DNA of 64,000 bases from Dicaeum eximium. Taxonomy: Eukaryota > Chordata > Aves > Passeriformes > Dicaeidae. This document shows positions 11,001 through 26,000 of this stretch, one piece after another; positions within the stretch are counted from its first letter, which is position 1; every line of letters starts with the position of its first letter. The notes under the pieces were generated by a model that did not search any database, was not told where the DNA came from, and saw nothing but the letters and a program-made list of their open reading frames with translations. The DNA is taken from the NCBI GenBank assembly GCA_013396995.1, contig VWZP01002396.1, forward strand, positions 811,544 through 875,543. The letters are read 5' to 3'. The translations under genes and the position numbers were made by a program.

Positions 11001-14000
11001 AAAAATCTGTAAAATAGATTGTGGATGAAAGATTTGATGAAGCATAATAAAATCACAACTAAGGTAGAGAGCATGTAATTTATGCAGCTTCTTTGGAGCA
11101 AATAATAGCGAGGCTATTAGTAATGCTGAATATAGCTGTCTGCTGCAAATGCAGTAGCCAGTTGTTAAATCTTCAGTGTTATGGATTTTGCTACTTTTCT
11201 GAAAAAGCAAAGGTAACTCAATGTTTGAAAAATATTTGCGTGTAAAAGTAAACAGCATCTGGCTTGTGTTGTCATTTTTGCTTTATTCCTAATACATGGA
11301 CATGTTGGTGATAATACTTCTGCTTGGCATTTTGACAAGCGCTCAAAGATTTATTCTTAAAGAACTGTAATGCCAGTTATGTTCATACTTTGTTTCTGAT
11401 ATGGTTTTTCTCAGTGTTTGGTATCACATGAAATTAGCACATCTTGTAATGGGAAGTTTTACAGCAAATGAGTAGAGCAGTTGATGTGAGGAAACAGAAA
11501 CTCAGGAACATACCTGATAAGTTTTCTGTGGAAGCTAGTTATGTATGAAGGAATCCGTAGGGAAAAAGGGGTCAAAATCTCTATATTCCAGAAGTAGTTG
11601 TGCTTGCTGATAAGAAATCTTATTGCAAGGCCTGTGAACAGTACAGTGGAATATATATTTTGGTACCGTATTTCCTGTTTTCAAATGGTTGTTTCTATAA
11701 ATATAAGCTTATTACTTTGAGATTTTTAATAACCACAACATAATAGGTTTTACAGGCATAGCTAATTTATTCATAGATACCATAACAGTTTGAATTTATG
11801 TGAATTAGATGCTATCATAATCAGTCATCACTTTAGCTTTGCTGACAGAGAGATCATAAATTATTCATGTAAACCTAAACACCCAGCATGTTTTCAGATA
11901 CAGAACAATATGAATTTTGGTCAGTCTTGCAAAACTTAGACCAACCTCTTAAAATTCAAAGCAGGACATAGATGCTAATTCTATCATGTACATCTGAAAT
12001 TATTGGAATATTTTAGGTAGAGACTGAAGGTAAACTTTATTGAATAGGTTTAGCTGAGAGATTATTTGAAATTCTGGTATTTAGTAGCATGAGACATGTT
12101 TCTTGATTTTTTTTGTGAAGCAGGAGTGAAATACAGAAACATTCTTAGAAGTATAAGGGTATGTTAAATTTCATAATTTATAAAGCAAATTTTAACTCAT
12201 ATATTTGAGTTGAAAGTAAACAATTTTTAATAACTCTCCCAGACATCACATCTTCTAGAACTTTAGATGGAAGCAAAGTACTAATTATTTATATTTTGGT
12301 TGGTTGATCAATGTAAGTAACATGAGGTAAACTGAATCCTGTTTATATTTGGTTGGTAGGGTTTGTTACTCAGGATTTTCATATGCCAAATAAAGTAAAT
12401 TCTGTTAGCAAGAAAGCTATAATTTTATCTTTTTAAAGGGAAGATTTCATAGTAATTCTTAGCAATTAGAATAAATGGTTTAAATATGGGAAATATGGCT
12501 GTATTTAAGAGAACTATTACATTAGCAGGTGCAAACATCCTTTCCTTTGTCTCAAAAGGATGGATGAAAGGATGGATTGTCTCTTTAGAACAGAAAATTC
12601 ATGGAAAGAATAACAAAGCAGAAAAACTAACAGCCAATGAACTTAACAGCCAACATAACTTGCTGCAGGCATAAATAAGTGCATTATAGAGGTACTTAGT
12701 TTAGATTCTGGAAAAGAAGTCAGCACTAAACTTTCTATGTATTGATACTCATTAGAGTACTTTTTACTGAAAAATTAAAAACTATTTTCTAGAATCAGTT
12801 TTCTAAATGGTTTGGCAAAGTTAGCCAGCCTTCAGAGGAACATAGCATTGTGCCATAAAATTGAATTTACTAAACACTTGAAAATAAGAGAAAGATGAGC
12901 TTACTTCAAAATGAAGGATATTAAAATATTGATAAAAGTTTCCAAAATCTATGTTATGAGTATTAGTGAGCACTTCCAGAATGATCTGTGAAGCATGTGG
13001 AGTTGTAAGTGTAATTAAACTTCCACACTAAGTTAGTCTTAGTCAGGAAAAATACCAGGTCATTTTTTATTTGGAAAATTGATGGCAAATATATCAGTGT
13101 CTTGTAGAGGGATACTGCTTAAGTGCCCTTTTTAATGCTCTCCAGAAAAAACACTATCAACAAGAAATTCCAGTATACAATACAACTTGTTCTCTAGGTC
13201 TGGATGACATATCTCTCTTCCAGATCTCTTATTTTGTAGAGATGTGATTGATTTTCGACATAACTACTTCTGCTTTTATGGGGGCAGGATACAGTACTCT
13301 GGATTGCAGATCATCAGGCAGCCACTTCAGTAACTGGTATCTCCTACAAGACCAATTTACAAGTAGCACAGAAAATAAAATATATGTGAAGAAAAGGGTT
13401 CTCTTGAATAAGAAAATCTGAGAATCTGAAAGCATGGCAAATCAGCTGACAGTTGCTACTCCTTTGTTTTCTGTCTTTAAAATGGAGGTAGTGATGATGA
13501 TGATAATGATGCTACTCTCTAATGTTTAGGAAGCACATGCCTTTTATGGAGAAAATGGCACTACAGTTGTTAAGCACTAATATACTAATGTAGTAATAGT
13601 GAAGCATTAGCAGAGAATTCTCTCTGGATTTTGACCAGGATACAAAGAGATTTCTGTTAGTATTAAACTGCTCTTAGCTTAGCAACATGGATGAAATACC
13701 TGCTTTTTTGTTTGGTAAACTTTCAGGTTACATCATTTATAGAGAGAAAAACAATTTAATTTGAAAACCAAGTGATCCTGACAAATGAAGCTTCCCTTCA
13801 ACAGTTCAGTATTGGTTTTTTCTAAGTTCATTTTTAGCCTTGAATTGAACATTAACAAATGGTTATAAATTATTATCCATACAGAAGCAAAGTGAATAGG
13901 CAATCTGAGCAGATGAGTCTATCTGTGCTCTTGGGTAGTTGCTACCATTCACTTGCAATCTCACTAAGGTTACCATTGTGAGGAAAATAGTCAATCAAAT

Positions 14001-17000
14001 TTGAAGATGTAAAATAAAATTGAAAATTGAATTGGAAGGTAATTTTACTTTCAAATAGTTTGCAAATGTACATGTTAAGTGTGAAATGAATACAGTTAAT
14101 GACCATAGCTGGAAGAGTTATGCACCTGCTGATCACAGGAATATTATTATAAATGAGGTTGATTTTCTTGTTGACCACCTCATTTTTCTCAACATGGTCT
14201 CATTACTTTTCTATCACGTCTGACCCTTAGATATAAATACCCAAGCACAGACATAATAAAAATACATTAACTCTCATATAGATTTTTAAAATTCATCTTT
14301 GAAAATCAAGATGTGTGCTGCAGATGTTTCTTACCATTGTAGGTTTAACATAAGTTCTGCTTTTGGACAGCAGGAAAAAAAGTTGAGTGTCACCAAAAGT
14401 ACTCTGGAGTCATTTTGCAGCTGAGAGGTCTGATGTTCTAGCTCCCATTGCCTGAATTATTTCAGAAAAGTTTCTCCAGACCCTCCCTTTATTTTTATTT
14501 TCCAATAAGCAATGTAATTGAAAAGTCTAACAGTTACACTAACTCTTAAATAATTATCTTCCTTCTTTTATTTTAATTTGCCTATTTGAATGTTTCATTT
14601 ACATTTGCCTGTGGAATATAGGTATTTTTAGTATTTTAAATGTATTTACAGAAATAAATTACACTTCTTTAGGAGTGATTATATCTATGCATCTCAGGTT
14701 TGCCCCTTCCTTATGGCACATCTATCATAATAAAAAGTCTTACCTTAGACTTTTGTGACAGAGTCTGATACAAATTTATGTCTTTTGATCTAAACAAATG
14801 TGTTCAGTGTTACATTTTGGAATGTAACTGAGTTGTACATTTACCAATGGCCTTTCTATAACCAAGGTACTTATTTCTTTTTCATGAGGGAGAGAGAGAA
14901 ACCTATTCATATAAGAAATAAATAATAAAATTTAAACACATTGAACTGATAGCATAGAGTGAACTTAGGTTTTATTGCCAATTGTTGGGAGATATGCATG
15001 ACTTAATTCTAGGTTCCTACTGCTCTGTTACAGCCTCATTTAAAGCAACATTCTCTATTGAGAATTATGCAGTTTGAGGTTCAGCAGGGATAGTATTTTT
15101 GTTTCTCAGTACTCAGGTTATTGCAACTGCCTGGTCTCTCAGCACAATTGCTTAGCTCTACATGTAACCAGGAAATCCAGGGAGCTTCAACCCACCATTC
15201 CTCCAATACTTTGGACTTCTTTGGTGCACCAGTTTTTTATCACTTCTGAATCCCCAAGATTTAGACTGAAGAGCTTCTGGAAACTAGATCCACAGGTTTT
15301 TCATCAAAGGCTATATGGGAAGTAAAGTGATGGGTGGAACTATGCCTTTATCAAAGGCTTAGCTATGTGGCCCATTTGCTGGTGATATTAAGGGAATTAT
15401 TTCACATCTTGCTTAAACTTCAAAAGTAAGATCAAGCTCAGGTACCAGCAGTGTAAGACACCTTGGAGGTTTTCTGATTAAATCACTTTTCAAGGATTTG
15501 GTATAATCTGTCCATTCATAAAAATATGCGCAACTGATTCTTGAATCTCTCATGTCAAACAATAACAATACTGAGGATATAATGTTTTTTTTCTTGGCAC
15601 AGTAGTGGAATTTCTGCTTTTCAAGTGCATGTTATTTATTAAAGAAACTGCCAGTCTTTCAAAATGAAACATAGTAGAGTCTTCCACTTTGTTTTCATTT
15701 GCCCTCCCATGTTATGAGGATGAATAGATTAACGGTCAGGTTATCTGCAAGGGAGAGGAAAGAATCAGCAAGTTCTGGAAAGCTGGTGGACAGTTTGCTT
15801 TGGATGATGGTCTTAATGACTGTGGGGGAACGAGAAGATGCTTATGTATTTTTATTGCCTATACTGGTAGAACCTTTTGATATTTACATACTTGCACTAT
15901 ATTTTTTACTGTCCTTGCTTAAACTCTCAAAAATAACTAAACTGGCAAAAATAACTAAAGTATGGAATTTGCCCCAGAGTTAATGTCCTCCTAAGTTGAC
16001 CTAAGGAAACCTATGAATGTTTTAAAGTGTTATTATGCAAATTTTGGGTGATGACATTTCATTATTTAAGCTACAGGTAGTCCTTAGCTAATGAAAAAGT
16101 GTTTTCGGTAATTTAAAAAAAAAAAGTCTACGGGACAGTCTCACTATTTTAAAGTAAAACCCAGAATTTGAATGATTATGAGTAATTACCTTTAGCAACA
16201 CTAAGTAGTGACAAAAGGTTGTCTATTATAATTATTTGTCATCTTCTCAGAGGGGCTGCTAATTACAGATAAATAGCCATCTGTTAGAAATAGGCTTGTT
16301 CGAAAATAATAGGTAAGTTAATAATTGTTTCTCCATACATTAAGCATATTCTCCCAGATTGCAGCCTTTAAAGCAATATCTGTGCTCTGGAGTGTTAAGG
16401 GAGGACTGTTGGGGAATGTCAAGGTTGTGCTTCTGTTGTGGTTTAACCCCACCTGAACCACAGCAGCCCCTCTCTCTCCTGGGGAAGAGAATACACAAGG
16501 GTAAAAGTGCAAAAACTTGTGCATTGAGATAAAGACAGGTTAATAGGGAGAGCAAAAGCTGCACATGCAACCAAAATCTAAACAAGGCATTAGCTCCTTC
16601 CCATGGGCCTGCAAATGTTCAGCCATCTCCAGGAGCTCAGGGCTTCATCCTGTAATGGCTGCATGGGAAAACAACGTGGCTCTGACCTTTCCCCATTCCT
16701 TCTCCTTGCCCACAGTTCTTACTGCTGAGCATAGCACTGTGTGGTCTGGAACATCCCTTGGGTCAGCAGGCATCAGCTGTCCTGACTGTGTCCCCTCCCA
16801 GCTCCTCATACATCCCCAGCCTCCTGGCTTGTGAGATGGGGTGAGGAGCAGAAAAGGCCTTGACTCTGTGTAAGCAGTGCCCAGCAGCAATGAAAACATC
16901 CCTGAGTTACCAACGCTGCTTCCAGCACAAACCTAAGGCATAGCACTCTCCAAGCTACTCTGAAGAAATTTAACTGGGTCCCAGTCAAAACCAGTACAGC

Positions 17001-20000
17001 TGCTAACAAGACTGGAAGGAAACAGAACATAAAAATTAGCCTTTTTATCAGTTTAAAGGAAACCTAATTTTGTGACCGTGGCTGCGGCCTGAATTTATTA
17101 GAAATGTTGAAATTCAGTGTCCTCGGTATCATTGAGAGATGACCTGAACAGTGAGCAATAAACTTTTGCTTTATAATTCACCTTTGAATATATGTCCTCA
17201 TGAAGTAAAACACACAATGTTTTGTGCTTACCTTTAAGCTGAAAAGAATCTATATGCAGTGATAGAGGCATTTTTAGGAAAATAAAGCAAATAATGTTTT
17301 TCTAGTTAGCAGACCCCAAGATAACACAAGCTTAAGGGGCCAAAACACATATGATTATGAAAGGCTACTGGGTTCTTAGTTCATACAAATTGAATTCTTT
17401 CATATTCTGAAGGGCTGTGGAAATCTAGCAAAGAGTGTCAACTGTTGAAATGAAATTAGCATGTAAAGTGATTTTATATATGCAGGGATATAGCCACGAA
17501 GTTTGAATTGGAGAAAGAAATCTCATTACTCATCTTCTAGAAGAATTTTTAAATTCCATATTTGCTGTCACTGACATAAAGGTTCTGCACATGAACAGGT
17601 TTTTTGTGATTTCCCAAAAATACTGGATTATTGAATTGACAAAGATATGTTCCATTCTCCCCTGACTTTTCTTTTATAGGATAACTGATTTTGACAATAT
17701 TAAAAGAAGATTGTATTTGTCAACGGTCCACAAGGAGTTGTCTGTAACCCCTCTGCATGCAAAAATTCCTCTGTTTATGATCAAGCGCAAAATAGTACGT
17801 ACTTGGGAATATTCCCTGGACTGAGGTTGAGCATGTTTTCTAATCAGAAATATTTTGTGTGCATTATGAACTTTTTGAAATTATTGCTTGTTTAGAACTC
17901 AGCTGCTACTGATCGAAGCTACTTGTGTATGTCCCCTTTACCAGATGGCAGCAGAACCACTTAGTGCTGCACCTCTTATATTAGGAATTCATTCTCATTT
18001 TACAAAATTACTGCTGTTTGTGATGTTTCTTCACCTCTGCTGTTGATCCAGCCTCTATAAAATTCTCAGTGTCCCTGATACTTCTTCATGATAGTGCTCC
18101 TGCTCACATGTCTCTTCTCCTGTAGTGATCTTTGATGACATTCACTGGAGGTAGACTGTAACTGATGGCTGCTTTCACATTCTTCAGGTTCTTCCAAATT
18201 CTGGCATATATAGAACAATCTATGGGTTAAACTCATGAGAATAAAACAATAATCATTATCTTCTCCTTGTTCCCCTCTCCCATTCCCAGCAAACATATGG
18301 TAATAGCTGACAGGATACAAAGCCTGATGGTTACTGTATAACCATGTAAGGACCAGAGTCTCAAATACTGCTTTAGAAAATTAACCTGAGATGAGAATAG
18401 TTAGACTTAAAATATTTTAAAATATATATTTGCATGAAGAGAACTGGATAACAGTATACTAAGCAGTTGTGAATTTAAGGCTAGACATGAGAGAGAATAT
18501 TTTGCAAAAAACCTCTGAATTTATAACTTTTTTTGAGATAGGTTAAGTGAAAGCAACTGTGGTAACTTAAAATTGAGAAGTTTTCTGCTTTGTGGGAAGA
18601 AGTAGTTGGATTTTTTTTAATGAATATGTGTCAGATCATACTGCTGAAGTTGCTGCTAATTCAGAATCCAGTGAAATTAAATTATTTTTCTTCAGTGTAA
18701 TTTCAGTTTGTTGGTGTCAGACCAGTACAAGTATTTCAGGATTTACGTGTGCATTGGTGTACACCAGGTTAAATTCAAGCAGAAGATGAACTTCACTTAT
18801 GTATTTTAATTTAGATAATTAAGCATGAATCAGATATGTCTAGATGCTCTGATCATTTATAATGACAAAATATTTTAATAACCTTAATGCTTGACCAACC
18901 TTAAAGAGTAGATCTATATTCCTTAGTGTACCTGAATACATATCTGTCTTCCTTAAATGGTTATCTGCCTTTTTATCATTGCTTTTGCTTAAAGGAGGGA
19001 GCATGCTGCTTTCAGTGATTAGATAGATCTTTTACATGGCTCTGATAGTTCAACTTACTGTATACACAAGCTGATTGTTATTATCAGCATGAAGGGTTGT
19101 GAATCAGGATATATAATAAATTGTTTGTTCCATCAGCAGAACACAGTTTGCATTTTCACGTGCTAGCTTTCTGTATTGTATTCCTACCAATTACTCTATT
19201 TTTCAACCTCATCACTAGAAATATCAGTTATAATTAAATACTGATTTTTTCAGTCCTTTGCTTGGTGTCTTCAAAACAAGTATTACTTTCCTTCCAAAAT
19301 TTCAGATTTAAGACCTGAACAATAATATATGCACCTAAATTTTTTCTCAAAAATATTTGCTATTTGGCAATTAGAAGCTAATATTTCTACCTTGACTTTA
19401 TAAGAAAATTAGGCATGTATAATCATTATGTTTTTACTTTTCCCTTAAAATTTCAACCATTGATCAGCCAAATTTTACATATGAGTAATTATATAAAATA
19501 TACTACAGTTCTGCAAATTGAATGAAAATTGCTGCATTTTTCTTCAAGGCTGTCTTGTTTATTTGTATAGAAGGTGTGTTAGCCTCAGCTCATGGGTTTT
19601 ACTAAAGAGTATTGTTTCTCTTTTCTAGTGGTGCAATATGTGTATTGACTTGGTAACATTTACCTATAAAATATTCAGAGGAGCTCTCTTCCGATCCTTG
19701 GATGGAATTATTATTTCAGCTAACTGTAAGCTAAGAAAGGTCTTCACTTTAAAATTCAAGCCGCAAGATACAGCTGAGGAAGATGGTGTGTTTTAATTAC
19801 TATCTAGTCTTAATCATAACTGTTCATGATATAAAATCAAAAGCTTCTTATTCATCAGATTGGCAATTTGAAGGATTACATTATTTCATAAAAATTAAAG
19901 TGGTAGTACAGCATATTAAGTCTGCTAGTGTTGGACTTAAGGCAGCTAATTAAATGTGTGTACTCCTGTGTTTTAAACACTGAATAGAAGTGTTTTATTG

Positions 20001-23000
20001 AAGAAATTCTGGCAAGATTTATCAAGTAGAGAGCTTGTTTTAATGAGGGAATCTTATGCTGATAGAAATCAGGTTTTGGCCAGGAACAGAGTATCTGAGA
20101 GGAAAGAGAAGTACTGAAAACAGCAACATTTGCTGTTTGCTTTCTTGATTTTGAATGTTGGCAGCTGATGAAAGATTTCTTTTTGAAATAATGCAGACAA
20201 AATTGTAACAAAACATTATATGAAACAGAGCTATGAAACTATAATAAACACCTCAGATCATGTCCAGTTACCCTAATGTGGCTTTGTTTATTGGGAAAGT
20301 AATATTGGTGGTGAGCTGAAAAATGACAGGTTTTTGTGCAATAGATCAGGATATTGGTCAAGTTTACCAGTCTCCAGACTCATATCGTAATCCTGAATCA
20401 TCATTTTCCAAGGAGAGAACTTCATTCCTCACTGGTATTTGCAGTAATAAGGGAGAAATTTCAAAAACACAGCTGGCACTTTCTTGTTTTGAAGGCACCC
20501 CTAGGAATAGCTCAGCTTTTATTTCACTCAGATTTTCATTTTGAGGCTTTTAAGGAACATACCTGAAAAAACATTTCTGGTTTCAGAAGGAGGGTAGTTA
20601 ACAGTATTGTAAGTGTAGCAAGTATCTTCCATTTTGAAACACTAAACCAATAGGGGAGAGAAGGCAAACCTTGTGATTACTCCTCTGATTTTTTGTTGGT
20701 AAGATTGGAAAAAATATTAATTAAAAAATGTCTACAGAGAGAATATGGTAAATTCTCAGCAGGAAACTGCAGTTTAAGCTCTCACTGGCATTCATTTAAT
20801 TTAATTCCATTGGTGAATTGTTTTTTTCTCTTCCATTCTAAACAGCTTCTGAAATGTGCTTAAATATTCTAAATGAGTTCCAGAATTCTAAAATGCAGTT
20901 AACATAATGAGCCAACAGCTTTAATAAACTGTATGCATAGTAAAATATTACACTTTTAATTACTTCATTATCAATTCTATGATTATTACACAGCTGGTGG
21001 GCATTAGTACTTTCTGTATGCCTTTGAATTTCCTTATCTAGGCAATTCATAGAATCAGAATCATGGAATTGTTTAGGTTGGAAAGACCTTTAAGGTCTTT
21101 TGAGTCCAACAGTTAAGCCAGCACTGCCAAGGCCACCACAAACCCATGTCCCGAAGAACCCCGCCCACATGGCTTTTAAATGCCACCAGGAATGGTGACT
21201 CCACCACCACTCTGGGCAGCCTGTTCCAGGGCTTGACAACACTTCTGATGAAGAAAGTGTTCCTAGTATCCAATCTAAACGTCCTCTGGCACAACTTGGG
21301 GCTAGTTCCTCTTGTGTTGCTTCTTGTTACCTGGGAGAAGACACCAACACCTACCTCTATACAAGGTCTCCCTTCAGCCTCGTTTTCTCCAGGCTGAACA
21401 ACCCCTGTTCCCTCAGTTACTCCTCTGAACTTGTTCTCTAGACCTATCTTAAATTTTCATTACAGCTAAAGGTTTGGCTGAATTAAAATTATTCTATACT
21501 TCATACCCAATTAGAGAAAAACAATAGCAAGATTTTTTGTTATTATTAGTTAAGCTTCAGATAACAATTACTCTTTGATAAAGCTTTTTCCCTCTCAGAA
21601 TGACTGGACCAGTTAGTTGAGCTCCACTGAATGCAGTGACATTTCGACTCGAATTGAGAGTTTTCATGCTTTAACCTCAGCCAGCAACTAAGCACCACAC
21701 AGCCACTCCCCCCAGTGGGATGGGGGAAAGAATCAGAAGGATAAAAGCAGGAAAATATGTGGGTTGAGATAAGAACACCTTAATAATACTAAACTGTAAT
21801 GACAAGGAAAAAAAAGATAAATAAAACCCAAGAAGGACAATTGCTTTTTATTTGCATAGTTTGTTTACCACCAGCAGCTTCCCCCAGTCAGCTTTCCCTG
21901 TAGTTGATATGCTGAGCTCACTGCCATGTGGCCTGGAATATCCCTTGGGTCAGGTGGGATCAGCTGTCCTGGCTGTGTCCCCTCCCAGCTGGTTGTGCTC
22001 CCCTGCCATGGCTCCCTGGCAGGACAGCTTGAGGAGCTGAGCAACAACTGACACATCAATATGTTATCAGCACTGGTCACGTGCCAAATCCAAAACACAG
22101 CCCTCTACCAGCTACTGTAAGAAAATTAAATCTTTCCCAGCAGAAACCAGGGCAAAGGTCGAGTTCTTTGCTTCAAACTTCTTGGTGTGGTGGAAGTACT
22201 GATTTCAAGGTGCAGTCAGTGTGTTACTCTTTTCAAGTAGCAAGTATACAGTATGTTTTGAATTTTTAAAATGATAGTAAATGCAGAGGAAAAACCACAT
22301 ATATGAAGAAATTATTTCTGTATGAGATCATTGAGATAGAAAAGGAAATACTTCATCTTTTCTGCCTTATGACACTGAAGCATACAAGCTTAAACTACGC
22401 CTAGTTTCTCGTTTCCATAGTGATGCAGAATTTATGTATGGGTTTTTATCATTAAGCATTGCCCAACAGTGATAAATAATGTACTGGCTTGGCAAAAAAA
22501 AAAAAAAAAAAAGGTTGAAAAAATATATCCTGTACTGAAATACAACATGGGACATTTTAATTTTTTTATTCGAATCTCAATTTTTGGTCCCTTATTCATG
22601 TTTGGGTTTCAGGTTGTGTTTTCCTCTTCTTTTCCTTGGAAAATAATCTAATTCATTAGCTTATTATATTCAAGTCTTCTAAAATTTGGACTGAATTTGC
22701 ATTGTAACATCAGGAATGGTTCTGACGTGGATTCCTTTCTTTGCAGAGAGCAGCTTTCATAAACTCAGTCTATATTGGTTATCAAAGGGAAAGCAGAGAT
22801 AATCAGCTCACATCCTACTAGAGCCTGGTGTCACAAGAATACATAGTTTGACAGCTTTTTAGTTTATCATGAAAGCATCATGGGGTCCAAAGTTTGGAAT
22901 TAAAGCTTGTTAAAGTCTTTATTTGCATATATGGGACTTCTTTGCTCCTTCAGTCCCACAGATATGAATACCATATTTAGCTGTTCATTTTATCTGAAAG

Positions 23001-26000
23001 TCACTGTAACAGTGTTATAATTAAAGCTGAATTGTAATAAAAATTAACAAAATGTATTTCACAATTGTTTTCTTTGCTCTTTTGACAAATCAAGGAAGTT
23101 GATTTTCTATGGCTATTCCAGTCATTAGTGTATATTTCTTTGACTGTATTCAAAATTTTTGTCAACAATATAGTTTTAAAATTTCCAATAAAAAGTGACC
23201 AGTTGCAGAAAATTTTTCTAATTAACATAATCTATTCAGTTTTTATAGCCATATGAACTAAAGTATATGTAGTCTACCAAATAATATAAGTCAAATTGAA
23301 TTCTATAGTGTCATGATGTAAAGCCCATGTTTTTTGATTCTAGGTACGTGCATTGTTACACCTGGGCCATATGAGGCCTCAGATGATATTCCTCCAACCT
23401 GCCAGCTCAATTCTGATGTCCCACAAGTTACACAAGTGCTGAATCTAAATGAAATTCACAAGCCAAAAGTAAAATGTAGGGAAAATGCAGTGCCAGAAAC
23501 AGGTATTTTGTTGTATTAAAATGCTGTGAATACAATCCATACAGTATGTGTACCAACAATTGTTTTGTAAATGTCCATGTTAAGAATTCCAATGTCTTCA
23601 AATGAATCATGACAACTCCTGCACACCTGTAGTGCCACAGGCACACAGACACGTGTCTGTTCTATAGTTTGAGATCTGTGTGGAGCCTGAACAATTCTAG
23701 TTCAAGCACGAGATTTATAACAATATTTGAGATGCCATATGAATGTACATTGAAGCATTTTACAGTGAAGTTGTTACACTTCTTTTCAGAGTATCTTCAC
23801 ATCAATGAAACCTTTCTGGCAATATGACCATGTAGTGTCCTCAGTTTATACTCTGAAATGGGAAATCTTGTCTTATTGGTGTTTAAGAGTTATTTGAATG
23901 TTTCTTTAAGCTACAAAATAATAAACCATATAATTTAGACTTTGGCAGCATTGCATAGAAGAGATTTATTAAAGAAACTGGGCAATTGTGTGCTACAATA
24001 CAAGCTATCGACTTGGATAAAAGCTAAGAGAAAGCAAAGAAAGGATTAAATTTTAAATTATTATTACAGCTGAAGGCTAACCACAGGAGGCCTAAAAAGT
24101 TTTTGTTCTAGTCTCTGTATTGTTTATTATAGTTATGAATAATCTCAACAGAGAAGTGAATAACGGGAGCAAAATTTTCTTATGATACAGATACTCATTT
24201 AATAAAGAGTGGGACTTCAGGAAGTTTTAAGCTTGTGAGATGGGCAATCCCATATTTACTTTTTCCTGAAAAACAGAGCAGGTAACATGCAGGAAATATC
24301 ATAGTTTTCAAAGCAAGGTTTTCAGCTTACTGGTTTTGTCTTGTGGCCAGTGTGTTGAAAAATTATGGTCTAGGGACCACTGTATGGGGTAAATGTGGAA
24401 CATGACATTACATAAAATCTAGCTTTGCTAAATGCAGAGGGTTCTACACTGGAAAGAAATGATAACTGCAGTTAAGCTTTAAAGGATCAAAATTAAATGA
24501 ATCAAGCCAGGCAGGTTATCATCACTGTAGATACAGCTCAGTAGAACTTTCAGATTTTAATATGTTTTAAAAAACTAAGTAGCAGGAAATTCAAACTCAT
24601 AGGAAATTAAAAAGGTATCAAACCTTTAAATCATTTTTGCATTATTATCTGAAATACTTTATATATTATCAGTTAAACCATATCAGAAAATATCTTACAG
24701 ACCAAGAAGTGATTCAGGGAGAAGCAGCATGAATGATAATCTCTCACATAAGATATGCTGAAAACATTAAAAATTTACATAAGGGCATTTATAAAGTAAC
24801 CAGTGATACAAAGGATGTTCAATAAAAGCTGCTTCTCTTATCTCATGGCACAAAAACAAGACATCATTTGATGTGATGATGCAGTTGAAAATTAAAAACT
24901 CATAAAAGAAAATGCCATGTTACACAGAATATTATTAAAATATGGAATCTACTGCTAAAAGAGGCTGGTAAAGAAATTGGTATGATTCCAAAATCAGTTG
25001 GCAATTTATATGGGTAACAGTGATGTTGTATTTAGCAGCAGTAAAAATGTGAGGAGAAAATTCAATTTTGTACTTCCAAATTTTTCCAACCTTACGCTAA
25101 GAACTGTGTTGAAGGCAGATGATTCCAAAAATCCATACTGAATTATCTTGTGCTATTTCTAAAACGTTGGGTTTGGCCTTTTAAACTGAATGTTAGAGAG
25201 ATTATTGACCTGTTCTAGACCAGCATTTCCTGGGTTTATGTTTAAGTTGGCATGTCTGCTTGAGTAAGATCTGTAAGCCAAGAATCAGCAGGAATTGAAT
25301 TGTAGATACAAGTGCCAAGATGTGAAATTGCTTAAATAGACTTGGGTCAGACAATTGAGAGTTTTTTAGTAAAGCTGCTATTTTGCTTTAAAACTGTGTA
25401 TTGCTTCTTACCTGCAGTAAAGTCAACAGCAGAATTTCAACAGGGCAAATATATTTACAGTCCTTTTTGTCTTGATTCAAAGTACTGATTATCTCTATAA
25501 AACAATTTCTTAAAGAGGTAGATCCTCCTTAAGAAACAGGAGTATAGAGAAGCATAGAATATTTATGTTCATTATTGGAAATCTGGAGTTGTAAAATTAT
25601 TCATAAGGCGTAGTGGTCTTCAATCCCACCTTGGAAACATAGCATGTATCATTCCAGACATATTTTTTAAATTTCAGAAGTTGGCCTGCTTGAAATTGGA
25701 AGGTTTTGTATATTTAAGTACATTTTAATTGTAAAATGTTCTTTTAATCAACTAAACTTTTTTGTTAATTTGATAGTCAAAGGCCCAAATTGTTTTTAGT
25801 GTCATCCACTTTTAATTACACTTATTTCATTATGTCATCAACACACTGTTATGTGTAGATGTAGGTAATTAATTGCAGTCAATTAATGTGGTCATTAAGA
25901 GAGATTTTAATGCAAAACAGCTTTTCTAATTGGAGCTAACATCTCAAGGTAGCCAGCAAAAAAGAAATTGATGTTAAACCAAAACAGGTCACCTGATCTT

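Larger units (their letters stand above)
8846..17679 (+). other. CFAP20DC: Intron 5 of CFAP20DC (8.8 kb)
   Basis: Long AT-rich intron. It holds a very AT-rich patch at about 10026-10145 and an ERV LTR at 16434-16998. Open frames of 60-110 codons on either strand show no family resemblance. I see no other recognisable element. Confidence 0.6.
19786..23343 (+). other. CFAP20DC: Intron 7 of CFAP20DC
   Basis: The intron holds a CR1 fragment (21046-21445), an ERV LTR (21667-22154) and an A run at 22494-22512. The rest is AT-rich, with no recognised feature. Confidence 0.6.

Noticed and set aside
16434..22154. A provirus bounded by two LTRs
   Set aside because: The sequence between them contains CFAP20DC exons 6 and 7 and a CR1, with no viral gene remains, so these are two independent solo LTRs.
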